Shown here: piece by piece, positions 18,680 to 27,409 of the stretch
Layout of the letters: each line of letters opens with the position of its first letter
How positions within the stretch are numbered: position 1 is the stretch's first letter
From: Nocardioides mesophilus
GTDB taxonomy: Bacteria; Actinomycetota; Actinomycetes; Propionibacteriales; Nocardioidaceae
DNA: 64,000 nt
Direction: 5' to 3'
NCBI RefSeq assembly: GCF_014395785.1
Contig: NZ_CP060713.1
Coordinates: 338,501 to 402,500, forward strand
Program-made: the position numbers and the translations under genes
Notes under the pieces: generated by a model
What the model saw: the letters and a program-made list of their open reading frames with translations, nothing else
The model's database searches: none
Told to the model about the DNA's origin: nothing

Positions 18680-19396
18680 ATGGCGAAGTCCGAGAAGCCC
18701 GCCGGCCCCGAGAAGCAGGGGCGCCTGAAGCAGATCGTCGCGAGCTACCAGATGACGCGGCGCACCGACCCGAAGGTCGGCCTGATCCTCGCCGGCGTCT
18801 TCGTGGTGGTCGCCGCCGTGGCGCTGGTGCTGTTCCGGCTGATCCCGCCGCCGTGGTGGGCCCTCGACATCGTCAGCGCGCTGCTCTTCGGCCTGCTCGG
18901 CGCCCTGATCGTGTTCGGGCAGCGGGCCCAGAAGTCGGCGTACGCCCAGATCGAGGGCCAGCCCGGCGCCGCCGCGGCCGCTCTCGGCACGCTCCGTCGC
19001 GGCTGGAAGACCGACCCGGCGATCGCGTTCAACAAGAACCAGGACATCGTGCACCGCGTCGTCGGCCCGCCCGGCATCGTGCTGGTCGGCGAGGGCAACC
19101 CGAACCGGCTGAAGTCGCTGCTGGCCACCGAGCGCCGCAAGCACGAGCGGGTCGCCGCCGACACCCCGATCCACGACGTCATCGTGGGCGACCCCGCGCA
19201 GCACGTCGGCGCGGTCCCGGTGAGCAAGCTCAACAAGCACGTGCAGAAGCTCGGCCGTCAGGTGAAGCCCGCCGAGATGACCGACGTGCTGGCCCGCCTC
19301 AAGGCGCTCGACGCCACCCGGTCCAACATCCCGCTCCCCAAGGGGCCGATCCCCACCAGCCTCAAGGGCTCCCGGCAGAACATGCGGGGCCGCTGA
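18680..19396 (+). CDS. DUF4191 domain membrane protein
   Basis: The 238-residue protein has a lysine-rich start, two membrane segments (KVGLILAGVFVVVAAVALVL and IVSALLFGLLGALIVFG, about residues 33-80) and a basic cytoplasmic C-terminal domain with GTLRRGWKTDPAIAFNK and a tail ending SLKGSRQNMRGR. DUF4191 proteins usually follow lipA in actinobacteria. I start it at the ATG at 18680 because the in-frame upstream start adds only eight residues without support. Function unknown. Confidence 0.85.
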   Translation: MAKSEKPAGPEKQGRLKQIVASYQMTRRTDPKVGLILAGVFVVVAAVALVLFRLIPPPWWALDIVSALLFGLLGALIVFGQRAQKSAYAQIEGQPGAAAAALGTLRRGWKTDPAIAFNKNQDIVHRVVGPPGIVLVGEGNPNRLKSLLATERRKHERVAADTPIHDVIVGDPAQHVGAVPVSKLNKHVQKLGRQVKPAEMTDVLARLKALDATRSNIPLPKGPIPTSLKGSRQNMRGR

Positions 19397-19423
19397 GGCT
19401 GGTCGCCACCGCGGCCCCCGGGC

Positions 19424-20305
19424 TCAGCGGGTGCCCGGCAGCTGCATCAGCGACGAGGCCGGCGGCGCCTTCACGGTCACCGGCTTGCCCCAGTCCGACA
19501 TCGTCATCACGATCGAGCCCGCGCCCTGGGAGAACTCCATCCGACGCATCAGGTCCTCGGAGTCCAGCCACAGGTCGTAGTCGATCGTCGTGGTCCCCGG
19601 CGGCATGGCCTCGGCGCCGGCGCCCTGGGCCGCGGCGGCCTTCTTGGCGTCCACGGTCAGCAGGTAGTGGTCCAGGTCCTCGCCGGCCACGGACTCCTCG
19701 CCGACGTACCGGACCTTCTGCAGGCCCGCGTCGAAGGCCTTGAACGTGGACAGCGGGTCGCCCTGCGTGATCCCGCCCAGGTCGCCCATCGGGCTGTTCG
19801 GGTCGGTGGTGTCGATCTCGAGGAACTTGCCCTTCGGGGTCATCGGCGGCATCGCCATGTAGAGGATCCCGTCGACGAGCCGCATCTCCACCTTGTCGGC
19901 GCCCGCCTGCGGGAGCTCCATGGTCAGCTGCATCGACGTGGTGTCGCCCTCGTAGCTCACGTCACCCTCGGCCGTCGTCCTGGGCTGCCCGCCGCCGCTC
20001 ATGTCCATCGTGAGGTGCGAGCTCTCCTTGTCCAGCACCGCTGCCTTCATGGCCGCCAGCAGCTCCTCGGCGTCGTAGCCGGAGCCGTCGGACCCGTCCG
20101 CGTCGTCGGCGCCGGCGGAGCTGCTCGGGTCGGGGTCCGCGGAGGCGTCCGTCGACGGGTCCTCGGAGGCGGCGTGGGCACCGGTGGAGGGAGCGGCGGA
20201 GCCGGCCGCGGCCGTCTCGCCCTCGGCGGTGTCCCCGCCGCAGGCGGCGACGCCGAGCAGCAGTGCAGAGGTGGCGGCGGTGGCCACCAGCCGGGTGAGG
20301 CGCAT
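19424..20305 (-). CDS. LppX/LprG-like lipoprotein
   Basis: The 293-residue product starts with a lipoprotein signal and lipobox VAAC near residue 22, then a Ser/Asp/Ala-rich linker to about residue 75. The body, about 210 residues, resembles the half-barrel lipoproteins LppX, LprG and LprA, which bind or carry lipids in the cell envelope: it has a helix AEELLAAMKAAVLDK, alternating strands and YDLWLDSEDLMRRMEF. GGGGGA lies before the ATG at 20305. It is divergent from the fatty-acid modification operon, which fits a lipid role, but that is inference. Confidence 0.75.
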   Translation of the reverse strand: MRLTRLVATAATSALLLGVAACGGDTAEGETAAAGSAAPSTGAHAASEDPSTDASADPDPSSSAGADDADGSDGSGYDAEELLAAMKAAVLDKESSHLTMDMSGGGQPRTTAEGDVSYEGDTTSMQLTMELPQAGADKVEMRLVDGILYMAMPPMTPKGKFLEIDTTDPNSPMGDLGGITQGDPLSTFKAFDAGLQKVRYVGEESVAGEDLDHYLLTVDAKKAAAAQGAGAEAMPPGTTTIDYDLWLDSEDLMRRMEFSQGAGSIVMTMSDWGKPVTVKAPPASSLMQLPGTR

Positions 20306-20462
20306 CGGGCGTCCCCCTTCATCTAAGGTCGTGATCAGGGTAGGGCCGGCTCCAGCCGTGCGGAGCAAAGCGCGCAGAACGCGCCAACGAGGGAGAACGA
20401 GGTACGTCGATGCCGCTGTGCAGACCACCCATCCACGAAGCCGCGACGTCCGAACACCCTGC

Positions 20463-21785
20463 ATGACGGACTCCACCCAGGTCAGCCATGCCGATCGGCC
20501 GAGCGTCGCCGTGGTCGGCGGCGGCATCTCCGGGCTCACCGCGGCCTACCTGCTGCAGCGCACCCACCACGTGACGTTGTTCGAGGCCGAGGACCGGGTC
20601 GGCGGGCACGCGCACACCCACGACGTGGAGACCGGTGCGGGCACCGTGCCCGTCGACTCCGGCTTCATTGTGCTCAACGACCGGACCTACCCGCTGCTGC
20701 GCCGGCTCTTCGCCGAGCTGGGCGTGCAGACCCGCCCGACCGAGATGAGCATGAGCATCTCCTGCGCCGGCTGCGGGCTGAGCTACAAGGGCGGCACCGG
20801 GGCCGGAGGCATCTTCGCCCAGCGTCGGCGCCTCCTCGACCCGACGTTCTGGCGGCTGCTGCTCTCGATCCGCAGGTTCCAGAAGGAGGCGCTGGCGCTG
20901 CTGGACGGCGACCGCGAGGCGGCGGGCTCGGAGCTGACCTACGGCCAGTTCCTCGACCAGCACGGCTTCGACCAGCACTTCGTCACCCACTACGCCCTGC
21001 CGGTGGTCTCCTGCGTGTGGTCGATGGGCCACACGGACGCGCTGGCCTACCCGGCGGCGTACCTCTTCGCCTTCCTGAGCCACCACGGCTTCCTGACCCT
21101 CGGCGACGCCCCGACCTGGCACACCGTGGTCGGCGGCTCCCGGTCCTACGTCCGGGCGGTCACCGAGCGCCTCGACGTGGTCCGGGTCGGCGCCCCGGTC
21201 ACCGCGGTGAGCCGCAAGCCCGACGCGGTCACCGTCGACACCGCCACCGGCGAGCACCACGGCTTCGACAAGGTGGTGCTGGCCACCCACGCCGACACCG
21301 CGCTGGCGCTGCTCACCGACGCCGGCGAGGAGGAGCAGCAGCTGCTGGGCAGCTTCGGCTACTCCGAGAACACCACCTGGCTGCACCGCGACGACTCGTT
21401 CCTGCCCGAGCTGCCCCGCAGCCGGGCCGCCTGGAACTACCGGCTCGAGGACTGCGACACGCTGACCGACCGGACCCGGGTCACCTACTGGATGAACCGG
21501 CTCCAGGGCCACGCCGAGTCCGACCCGCTGCTGGTGACGCTGAACCCCGAGGACGGCGCGACGCCGAGCGGCGTGGTCGCCACGATGACCTACGCGCACC
21601 CCACCTACACCGCGGAGTCGGTGGCCGCGCAGAGCCGGCTGGCCACGCTGAACACCGACCGGCTGGCGTTCGCCGGCGCCTACCAGGGCTGGGGCTTCCA
21701 CGAGGACGGCTGTCGCTCGGGCGTGCGGGCGGCCGAGGCCCTCGGCGCCACCTGGGCCGCACGGGAAACACGGCAAGCACCGTGA
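20463..21785 (+). CDS. FAD-dependent amine-oxidase-like oxidoreductase (COG2907 type)
   Basis: The 440-residue protein has the dinucleotide-binding motif VVGGGISGLTAAYLL followed by FEAEDRVGGHAHTH, marking an FAD-dependent member of the amine oxidase superfamily. The ATG at 20463 is used; the longer frame from 20184 crosses the divergent lipoprotein gene. It is first in an operon with a DUF1365 protein (GTGA overlap) and a cyclopropane fatty acid synthase (ATGA overlap). The same trio occurs in many bacteria and is thought to modify unsaturated fatty acids in membrane lipids; the redox step it performs here is unknown. Confidence 0.85.
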   Translation: MTDSTQVSHADRPSVAVVGGGISGLTAAYLLQRTHHVTLFEAEDRVGGHAHTHDVETGAGTVPVDSGFIVLNDRTYPLLRRLFAELGVQTRPTEMSMSISCAGCGLSYKGGTGAGGIFAQRRRLLDPTFWRLLLSIRRFQKEALALLDGDREAAGSELTYGQFLDQHGFDQHFVTHYALPVVSCVWSMGHTDALAYPAAYLFAFLSHHGFLTLGDAPTWHTVVGGSRSYVRAVTERLDVVRVGAPVTAVSRKPDAVTVDTATGEHHGFDKVVLATHADTALALLTDAGEEEQQLLGSFGYSENTTWLHRDDSFLPELPRSRAAWNYRLEDCDTLTDRTRVTYWMNRLQGHAESDPLLVTLNPEDGATPSGVVATMTYAHPTYTAESVAAQSRLATLNTDRLAFAGAYQGWGFHEDGCRSGVRAAEALGATWAARETRQAP

Positions 21786-22528
21786 CCGCAGCCCCCGCCC
21801 GGGTCAGGGCGCGGGTCTGGCACCGTCGGACCAGCCCGTTCACCTACACCTTCGAGCACGGCACCACCATGTGGCTGGTGGACGCCGCGGACCCGGACGC
21901 CGCCTTCCCCCGCTGGCTGCGGCCGCTGGCCTCGATCCGCCCGGTCGACCACTTCGCCGGCGACGACGACCGGCCGCTGCTGGAGAAGGTGCACGCGTTC
22001 CTGCGCGCCCAGGACCTCGGCTGGTCGGCCGCCCGGGTGCTGGTGCTCGCCAACGCCCGGTCCCTCGGCTACGTGTTCGACCCGCTGACGACGTACTTCT
22101 GCCTCGACGCCGACGGCCGCCTCGAAGGCGTGCTGGCCGAGGTGCACAACACCTACGGCGAGCGGCACTGCTACCCGCTCGCGGTGGCGGGCGGGGCGAC
22201 CGCGGCGGTCGACAAGGAGTTCTACGTCTCGCCGTTCTTCGCCGTCGAGGGCCGCTACGACATCCGGACCCGGCTCTCGGAGTCGAAGGTCTCGGTCGCG
22301 ATCAGCCTCACGCAGCGCGACCGCACGGTCTTCACCGCCACGATCAAGGGCGACCTCGTCCCCGCAACCTCGGCCCGGACCCTCGGCGCCGTCCTGCGCA
22401 ACCCGCTCCCCTCACACCGTGTGTCGGCACTGATCCGCTGGCACGGGATCCGGCTGTGGCTGCGCCGGCTGCCCGTCGTCAAGCGCCGCCCGCACCAGGC
22501 CCCGGAAGGAATGGCTTCAGCACGATGA
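21782..22528 (+). CDS. DUF1365 domain protein
   Basis: This 248-residue protein begins with GTG overlapping the preceding stop (21782-21785). Family marks include RVWHRRTSPFTYTFEHGTTM, SLGYVFDPLTTYFC, EVHNTYGERHCY and KEFYVSPFF. DUF1365 proteins are found almost only next to the FAD oxidoreductase and cyclopropane synthase genes that flank it here, so a role in fatty-acid modification is inferred from context. It has no clear membrane segment or cofactor motif. Confidence 0.9.
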   Translation: MTAAPARVRARVWHRRTSPFTYTFEHGTTMWLVDAADPDAAFPRWLRPLASIRPVDHFAGDDDRPLLEKVHAFLRAQDLGWSAARVLVLANARSLGYVFDPLTTYFCLDADGRLEGVLAEVHNTYGERHCYPLAVAGGATAAVDKEFYVSPFFAVEGRYDIRTRLSESKVSVAISLTQRDRTVFTATIKGDLVPATSARTLGAVLRNPLPSHRVSALIRWHGIRLWLRRLPVVKRRPHQAPEGMASAR

Positions 22529-23844
22529 CCACCACCATCGACTCCCGCGACTCCCGCGACCCCCTCGAGGACGACCCCCGCACGTCCTTCGGGCAGCCGG
22601 TGGCGACCCGGCCGGTGACCAGCTCGGCGAGCGCGCTGGGCCCGGCACCGGCGTACGGCATCCGCGGCGGTGTCGCCCAGCAGGTCGTCGCCCGGATCCT
22701 CCGTCACGTCCCGGTCACCGCACGACTGGCCGACGGCACCGTGTACGGCGCCCCGGTGACCGCCGGTCTGCCGCTGATCCAGATCGACCAGCCGCGGGCC
22801 TTCTTCGCCCGGCTGTCCCGCAGCCCGATGATCGGGCTCGGCGAGTCCTACATGGCCGGCGAGTGGTCCACGGCGCCCGGCACCGACCTCGCCGACGCGC
22901 TGTCGCCGTTCGCGGAGCGGCTCACCCGGCTGATCAAGCCGGCGTTCTACCGGCTCCGGCACACGGTGCTCCCCCGCGGGCTGAACCCGGAGAACACCAA
23001 GGCCGGCGCCCGCAAGAACATCGAGGCGCACTACGACCTGTCCAACGAGATGTTCGCGACGTTCCTCGACCCGTCGCTCTCCTACTCCTCGGCGCTGTTC
23101 GACACCCTGGACCCGGCCCCGGAGTGGGCGGCCCTGGAGCCGGCGCAGCTGCGCAAGGTCGACGCGATCCTCGACGCCGCCGGAGTCCGGGCCGGCTCGC
23201 GGGTCCTCGAGATCGGCACCGGCTGGGGCACCCTGGCGATCCGGGCGGCCGAGCGCGGCGCCCGGGTGACCACGCTGACGATCTCCGGGGAGCAGGCAGC
23301 GCTCGCCCAGGAGCGGGTCGACGCGGCCGGTGTCGCGGACCGCGTGGAGATCGCGCTGCGCGACTACCGCGACCAGACCGGCCAGTTCGACGCGGTGGTC
23401 AGCGTGGAGATGATCGAGGCGGTCGGCGAGAAGTACTGGCCGACGTACTTCTCCACCATCGACTCGCTCCTCGCCCCCGGCGGCAAGGTCGCCATCCAGG
23501 CGATCCTGATGGACCACGACCGGCTCGAGGCGACCCGGGACACGTACACCTGGATCCACAAGTACATCTTCCCCGGCGGGCTGCTGCCCTCGGTCACCGC
23601 GATCGAGCGGACGCTGGCCGGGCACACCACCCTGCACGTCTCCGACATCCGGCCGATGGGCCAGCACTACGCGCACACGCTGCGGCTCTGGCGCGACCGG
23701 TTCACCGCCGACTGGCAGCAGGTGGCCGCGCTCGGGTTCGACGAGCGGTTCCGGCGGATGTGGGAGTTCTACCTCGCCTACTGCGAGGCCGGCTTCCGCA
23801 CCGGCTACATCGACGTCGCGCAGATCCGGATGGAGCGGGCCTGA
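22525..23844 (+). CDS. cyclopropane-fatty-acyl-phospholipid synthase family methyltransferase
   Basis: This 439-residue SAM-dependent enzyme methylates double bonds of phospholipid acyl chains. It has a lipid-binding N-terminal domain with GLGESYMAGEW, the family signature NIEAHYDLSNEMFATFLD, a SAM motif VLEIGTGWGTLAI and the catalytic-region segments VSVEMIEAVGEKYW and KYIFPGG. The ATG overlaps the DUF1365 stop (ATGA). Together with the FAD protein it could make branched, furan or cyclopropane acyl chains; the sequence does not decide which. Confidence 0.92.
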   Translation: MTTTIDSRDSRDPLEDDPRTSFGQPVATRPVTSSASALGPAPAYGIRGGVAQQVVARILRHVPVTARLADGTVYGAPVTAGLPLIQIDQPRAFFARLSRSPMIGLGESYMAGEWSTAPGTDLADALSPFAERLTRLIKPAFYRLRHTVLPRGLNPENTKAGARKNIEAHYDLSNEMFATFLDPSLSYSSALFDTLDPAPEWAALEPAQLRKVDAILDAAGVRAGSRVLEIGTGWGTLAIRAAERGARVTTLTISGEQAALAQERVDAAGVADRVEIALRDYRDQTGQFDAVVSVEMIEAVGEKYWPTYFSTIDSLLAPGGKVAIQAILMDHDRLEATRDTYTWIHKYIFPGGLLPSVTAIERTLAGHTTLHVSDIRPMGQHYAHTLRLWRDRFTADWQQVAALGFDERFRRMWEFYLAYCEAGFRTGYIDVAQIRMERA

Positions 23845-23870
23845 GCCCTGGGACTTCCAGGCTCCCTTTG

Positions 23871-24296
23871 TCAGCGGCGCACGGTGACGGTGCCGACGAC
23901 CAGGTCGTGCAGGCCGCGGTTGTCGCGGTTGTAGATCAGCGGCGGCACCACCAGGCAGATCAGCAGGCTGCGCAGCAGCGTGTGCAGCAGCGTGACCGGT
24001 CCCCCGTCGACGCGGACCACGGCGATCCGCAGCGCGAGCTGTCCGAAGGAGCCGCCGGTCAGCGCGGTCAGCACGGTCAGCTCGACGAAGAAGACGCCCA
24101 TCGGCGCCCAGGTCTCCCAGCCGTGGCCCCACACCCCCGTGCCGAACAGCGCGGTGGCGACGAGCAGCGAGGCGAACCAGTCGATGGTGAGCGCCGCCAG
24201 CCGGCGACCCCAGGAGGCGACGGAGCGAGGGCCTACGGGCGGCAGGCCGAGCCGGGCACCGGCGTACGGCGGCGGGGTGGTCGCTCTCTCGCTCAC
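23871..24296 (-). CDS. RDD family membrane protein
   Basis: The 141-residue protein has the RDD signature (RRLAALTIDWFASLL, residues about 31-45), two or three membrane segments and the C-terminal RGLHDLVVGTVTV. RDD proteins are small membrane proteins of mostly unknown function, some linked to ion transport. It is divergent from glnA, a neighbourhood common in actinobacteria. The GTG at 24296 follows TACCGT by 6 nt. Confidence 0.88.
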   Translation of the reverse strand: MSERATTPPPYAGARLGLPPVGPRSVASWGRRLAALTIDWFASLLVATALFGTGVWGHGWETWAPMGVFFVELTVLTALTGGSFGQLALRIAVVRVDGGPVTLLHTLLRSLLICLVVPPLIYNRDNRGLHDLVVGTVTVRR

Positions 24297-24302
24297 GTCC
24301 CC

Positions 24303-24308
24303 ACGGTA
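24303..24308 (-). promoter_or_regulatory. -10 box TACCGT, leaderless start of RDD gene
   Basis: TACCGT, read leftward, is followed by 6 nt and the GTG at 24296. Confidence 0.4.
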
Positions 24309-24344
24309 CCGAGCAGCCGGTCACCGCGCTCCGGCGGACGGGCT

Positions 24345-24382
24345 GTTACACGCAGGAAACAAACCAGATACGGTCAAGAAAT
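24345..24382 (+). promoter_or_regulatory. tandem GlnR operator upstream of glnA
   Basis: GTTAC-6 nt-GAAAC (24345-24360) is a full match to the Streptomyces GlnR half-site pattern gTnAC-n6-GaAAC. A second, weaker box GATAC-6 nt-GAAAT (24367-24382) follows with a 22-bp centre-to-centre step, the spacing of the classical a1-b1/a2-b2 glnA operator. It lies just upstream of the -10 box, so nitrogen-dependent control of glnA by a GlnR protein is strongly suggested. Confidence 0.8.
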
Positions 24383-24392
24383 CCCGGCTGCC

Positions 24393-24398
24393 TAGGTT
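24393..24398 (+). promoter_or_regulatory. glnA promoter -10 box TAGGTT
   Basis: TAGGTT lies 11 bp after the second GlnR box and would start an mRNA near 24405 with a leader of about 70 nt that includes the AAGGAGG ribosome-binding site at 24462-24468. Confidence 0.55.
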
Positions 24399-24476
24399 CA
24401 GGGTCAGTGGTGCAGCGCGGCATCTACTGATCACGCCTGAAGACCCGACCGCCCCCGCGGTCAAGGAGGACGACGA

Positions 24477-25901
24477 ATGTTCGCTAACAGCGACGAGCTG
24501 CTGAAGTACATCAAGGACGAGCGCGTCGAGATGGTCGACGTCCGGTTCTGTGACCTGCCGGGCGTGATGCAGCACTTCACGGTGCCCGTGTCCTCCTTCG
24601 ACCAGACCGTCTTCGACGACGGGCTCGGCTTCGACGGGTCGTCGATCCGTGGGTTCCAGGCGATCCACGAGTCCGACATGTCGCTGTTTCCGGACCCCAC
24701 CACGGCCTACCTCGACCCGTTCCGGGTCGCGAAGACGCTGGTGGTGAACTTCTTCATCCACGACCCGATCACCGGCGAGGCGTACAGCCGCGACCCGCGC
24801 AACATCGCCCGCAAGGCGATGTCCTACCTCGCCAGCACCGGCGTCGGCGACACCGCCTACTTCGCCCCCGAGGCCGAGTTCTACGTCTTCGACGACGTGC
24901 GCTTCGAGACCAAGGCCCAGACCGGGTTCTACGCGATCGACTCCGTGGCCGGCGCCTGGAACACCGGGCGTGAGGAGGAGCGCGGCAACCTCGGCTACAA
25001 GGTGAAGTACAAGGGCGGCTACTTCCCGGTGGCCCCGACCGACCACTTCGGTGAGCTCCGCGACGAGATCGTCATCGAGATGGAGCGGTCCGGGCTGCAC
25101 GTCGAGCGCGCCCACCACGAGGTGGGCACCGCCGGCCAGGCCGAGATCAACTGGCGCTACGACGAGCTGCTCAAGAGCGCCGACGACGTGATGAAGTTCA
25201 AGTACCTCGTCAAGAACGTCGCCTGGCGCAACGGCAAGACCGCGACCTTCATGCCCAAGCCGATCTTCGGCGACAACGGCTCGGGCATGCACTGCCACCA
25301 GTCGATCTGGAACAACGGCGAGCCGCTGTTCTACGACGAGACCGGGTACGCCGGCCTCTCCGACATGGCGCGCTACTACATCGGCGGCCTGCTCAAGCAC
25401 GCTCCGTCGCTGCTGGCGTTCACGAACCCGACGGTGAACTCCTACCACCGCCTGGTGCCCGGCTTCGAGGCCCCGATCAGCCTGGTCTACAGCCAGCGCA
25501 ACCGCTCGGCCTGCGTCCGGATCCCGATCACCGGCTCGAACCCCAAGGCCAAGCGGATCGAGTTCCGCTGCCCCGACCCGTCGGCGAACCCCTACCTCGC
25601 CTTCTCGGCGCTGCTGCTCGCCGGGCTCGACGGCATCAAGAACAAGATCGAGCCGCCGCAGCCGATCGACAAGGACATCTACGAGCTGCCGCCGGACGAG
25701 CTGGCCGAGGTCGACCAGGTGCCGACGTCGCTCAATGCCGTGCTCGACAACCTCGAGCGCGACCACGAGTTCCTCACCGCCGGCGGGGTCTTCACGCCCG
25801 ACCTGATCGACACCTGGATCGAGTACAAGCGCACCCACGAGATCCTGCCGATCCAGCTGCGGCCGCACCCGCACGAGTTCGAGCTCTACTACGACATCTA
25901 G
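24477..25901 (+). CDS. glnA: glutamine synthetase, type I
   Basis: This 474-residue dodecameric enzyme makes glutamine from glutamate, ammonia and ATP. Visible marks are DVRFCDLPG and [11 protein letters not shown] in the N-terminal domain, the metal-binding PEAEFYVFD, the [13 protein letters not shown]-binding region, [17 protein letters not shown] and [15 protein letters not shown]. The tyrosine in [12 protein letters not shown] is placed as the adenylylation site of GSI-beta enzymes. AAGGAGG precedes the ATG. Transcription is probably under GlnR, since a tandem GlnR box lies upstream. Confidence 0.97.
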   Translation: MFANSDELLKYIKDERVEMVDVRFCDLPGVMQHFTVPVSSFDQTVFDDGLGFDGSSIRGFQAIHESDMSLFPDPTTAYLDPFRVAKTLVVNFFIHDPITGEAYSRDPRNIARKAMSYLASTGVGDTAYFAPEAEFYVFDDVRFETKAQTGFYAIDSVAGAWNTGREEERGNLGYKVKYKGGYFPVAPTDHFGELRDEIVIEMERSGLHVERAHHEVGTAGQAEINWRYDELLKSADDVMKFKYLVKNVAWRNGKTATFMPKPIFGDNGSGMHCHQSIWNNGEPLFYDETGYAGLSDMARYYIGGLLKHAPSLLAFTNPTVNSYHRLVPGFEAPISLVYSQRNRSACVRIPITGSNPKAKRIEFRCPDPSANPYLAFSALLLAGLDGIKNKIEPPQPIDKDIYELPPDELAEVDQVPTSLNAVLDNLERDHEFLTAGGVFTPDLIDTWIEYKRTHEILPIQLRPHPHEFELYYDI

Positions 25902-25935
25902 TCACTCGTAGAGCTCGAACTCTCCGGTTCGAGCG

Positions 25936-25964
25936 CGAGGGCCCCGGCTTTGCCGGGGCCCTCG
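25936..25964 (+). terminator. glnA terminator hairpin
   Basis: CGAGGGCCCCGGC, loop TTT, then GCCGGGGCCCTCG followed by TTGCAT: a perfect 13-bp stem 35 nt after the glnA stop. Confidence 0.88.
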
Positions 25965-25990
25965 TTGCATCTCCCGATTGCTGCATTTGA

Positions 25991-26059
25991 ACAGGCAGGT
26001 TGGGATCTTGCGCCGTGCCGCTGAGCGTGAACTCTGAGCACGCTGCCCAACGTGCCTGT
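25991..26059. repeat. 14-bp inverted repeat pair flanking 41 bp
   Basis: ACAGGCAGGTTGGG (25991-26004) pairs with CCCAACGTGCCTGT (26046-26059), with one mismatch. TGA flanks both outer ends. It may be a small transposon relic, a hairpin or an operator pair. Confidence 0.45.
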
Positions 26060-26107
26060 TGATATGCCCAAGCCCGTAACTGCCGCGTAGCGCTCACATC
26101 GAGCGGC

Positions 26108-26113
26108 TAGGTT
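26108..26113 (+). promoter_or_regulatory. candidate -10 box of the beta-lactamase/ABC operon
   Basis: TAGGTT matches the -10 boxes seen elsewhere in the window and would start an mRNA near 26120, about 145 nt before the beta-lactamase ATG. Confidence 0.4.
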
Positions 26114-26266
26114 CCCGATGCCATGTCCGAGGTCATCAGGCGCCGATGAGCTGGAGGCCCAGGCTCGGCCGGTGCCCACGTGCCCACCGGACGTATGCGG
26201 GATCCGCATCGCATCGCGCCCCACCGTCTTGGACGGCGCGGGGCACCGCGCCACACAGTGGTGTGC

Positions 26267-27409
26267 ATGAGCACCGTCCCTTGCTTGTTCTCCCCTCAGC
26301 CCCCGAACCGTCGGCCCGGGAGCAGGAAGATCGCCGCCACAGCGGCCCTGGCGGCCTGCGCACTCGCCCTCTCCGCGTGCGCTACGGACGGTTCTGCGCC
26401 TGGCGCCACCGCGTCATCGACGCCCGCAGCGTCGAGCCGGACACAGCTGTCCGATCCAACCGACACCTCGGCGTCCACCAGCACCGCGAGACCCGGCGTC
26501 CGGGACCGGCTCGCGCACCTCGAGACCGAACGCGGGGCCCGCCTCGGCGTCCACGCCGTCGACACCAGCACCGGCGCCACGGTGTCGTACCGCGGGGACG
26601 AACGCTTCGCCTACGCCTCCACCATCAAGGCGCTCGCGGCCGGAGCCGTCCTGGACGACCTCGGGCCGGCCGAGTTGTCGCGGCGACTCTTCTTCACCGA
26701 GGACGAGCTGGTCGACTACTCCCCCGTCACCGAGCTGCACGTGGAGGACGGCCTCAGCGTCCGCCAGCTCATCGACGCGGCCATCACCGTCAGCGACAAC
26801 ACTGCCGGCAATCTCCTCATCGACCTCCTCGGCGGCCCGGCCGGACTCGACGAGGCCCTGCTCGAGGACGCGGGAGACGACGTCACCGCCGTCGTACGCC
26901 GAGAGCCGGACCTCAACACCGCCGTCCCGGGCGACAGCCGGGACACCACCACGCCCGTCGCCCTCGCCGACACCCTGGGCGCCTACGTCCTGGGCGACGT
27001 GCTGCCTCGCGCCGACCGCCGCTTCCTGGAGCAGGTGCTGCGGCGCACCACCACCGGCGACGCCCTCATCCGGGCCGGTGTGCCGCAGGGTTGGCGGGTC
27101 GGCGACAAGACGGGGTCTGCGGCGTACGGCACGCGCAACGACGTCGCCGTGATCCGCCCGCCCGGGCGGGGCCCCATCCTGCTGGCGATCATGACCACGC
27201 ACGACGAGGCAGACGCGCCGACCGACGACGCCCTCATCGCCGCAGCCACCAGGATCGTGGTGGACGAGCTCCTCGACGCCACTCCGGGCGCCGTCCGCAG
27301 GGAAAGGGCACGTCACGAGGACGGGGCGCACCCCTACCAAAGGATCTCCCAGGTCAGGCCCGCCGTCGGATGTGCGCCGACGCTCCACGCCGCAGGCTGG
27401 GCGGCATGA
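26267..27409 (+). CDS. class A beta-lactamase, lipoprotein
   Basis: The 380-residue product has a lipoprotein signal with lipobox LSAC (Cys38) and a Ser/Thr/Ala linker. The catalytic domain shows all class A motifs: STIK at 118-121, SDN at 176-178, EPDLN with the general-base Glu213, and KTG at 281-283. It should hydrolyse beta-lactams from the outer face of the membrane. I place the start at the ATG at 26267; an in-frame GTG lies at 26261. About 45 residues extend past the last expected helix (TRIVVDELL) and have no homology I recognise. The stop overlaps the ABC ATPase ATG by four bases, so the enzyme is coupled to a transporter. Confidence 0.88.
   Translation: MSTVPCLFSPQPPNRRPGSRKIAATAALAACALALSACATDGSAPGATASSTPAASSRTQLSDPTDTSASTSTARPGVRDRLAHLETERGARLGVHAVDTSTGATVSYRGDERFAYASTIKALAAGAVLDDLGPAELSRRLFFTEDELVDYSPVTELHVEDGLSVRQLIDAAITVSDNTAGNLLIDLLGGPAGLDEALLEDAGDDVTAVVRREPDLNTAVPGDSRDTTTPVALADTLGAYVLGDVLPRADRRFLEQVLRRTTTGDALIRAGVPQGWRVGDKTGSAAYGTRNDVAVIRPPGRGPILLAIMTTHDEADAPTDDALIAAATRIVVDELLDATPGAVRRERARHEDGAHPYQRISQVRPAVGCAPTLHAAGWAA

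Larger units (their letters stand above)
25902..26266. other. 365-bp intergenic region between glnA and the beta-lactamase
   Basis: It holds the glnA terminator (25936-25964), a 14-bp imperfect inverted repeat pair (25991-26059) and a probable promoter (26108-26113). A tiny open frame of eight codons, ATG at 26123 to TGA at 26149, follows that promoter and might be a leader peptide. I found no convincing gene; the open frames crossing it have no start signals or recognisable product. Confidence 0.5.

Noticed and set aside
26146-27405. Open frame upstream of the ABC ATPase as part of that protein
   Set aside because: It is the shadow of the beta-lactamase gene; all ABC motifs begin after the ATG at 27406.
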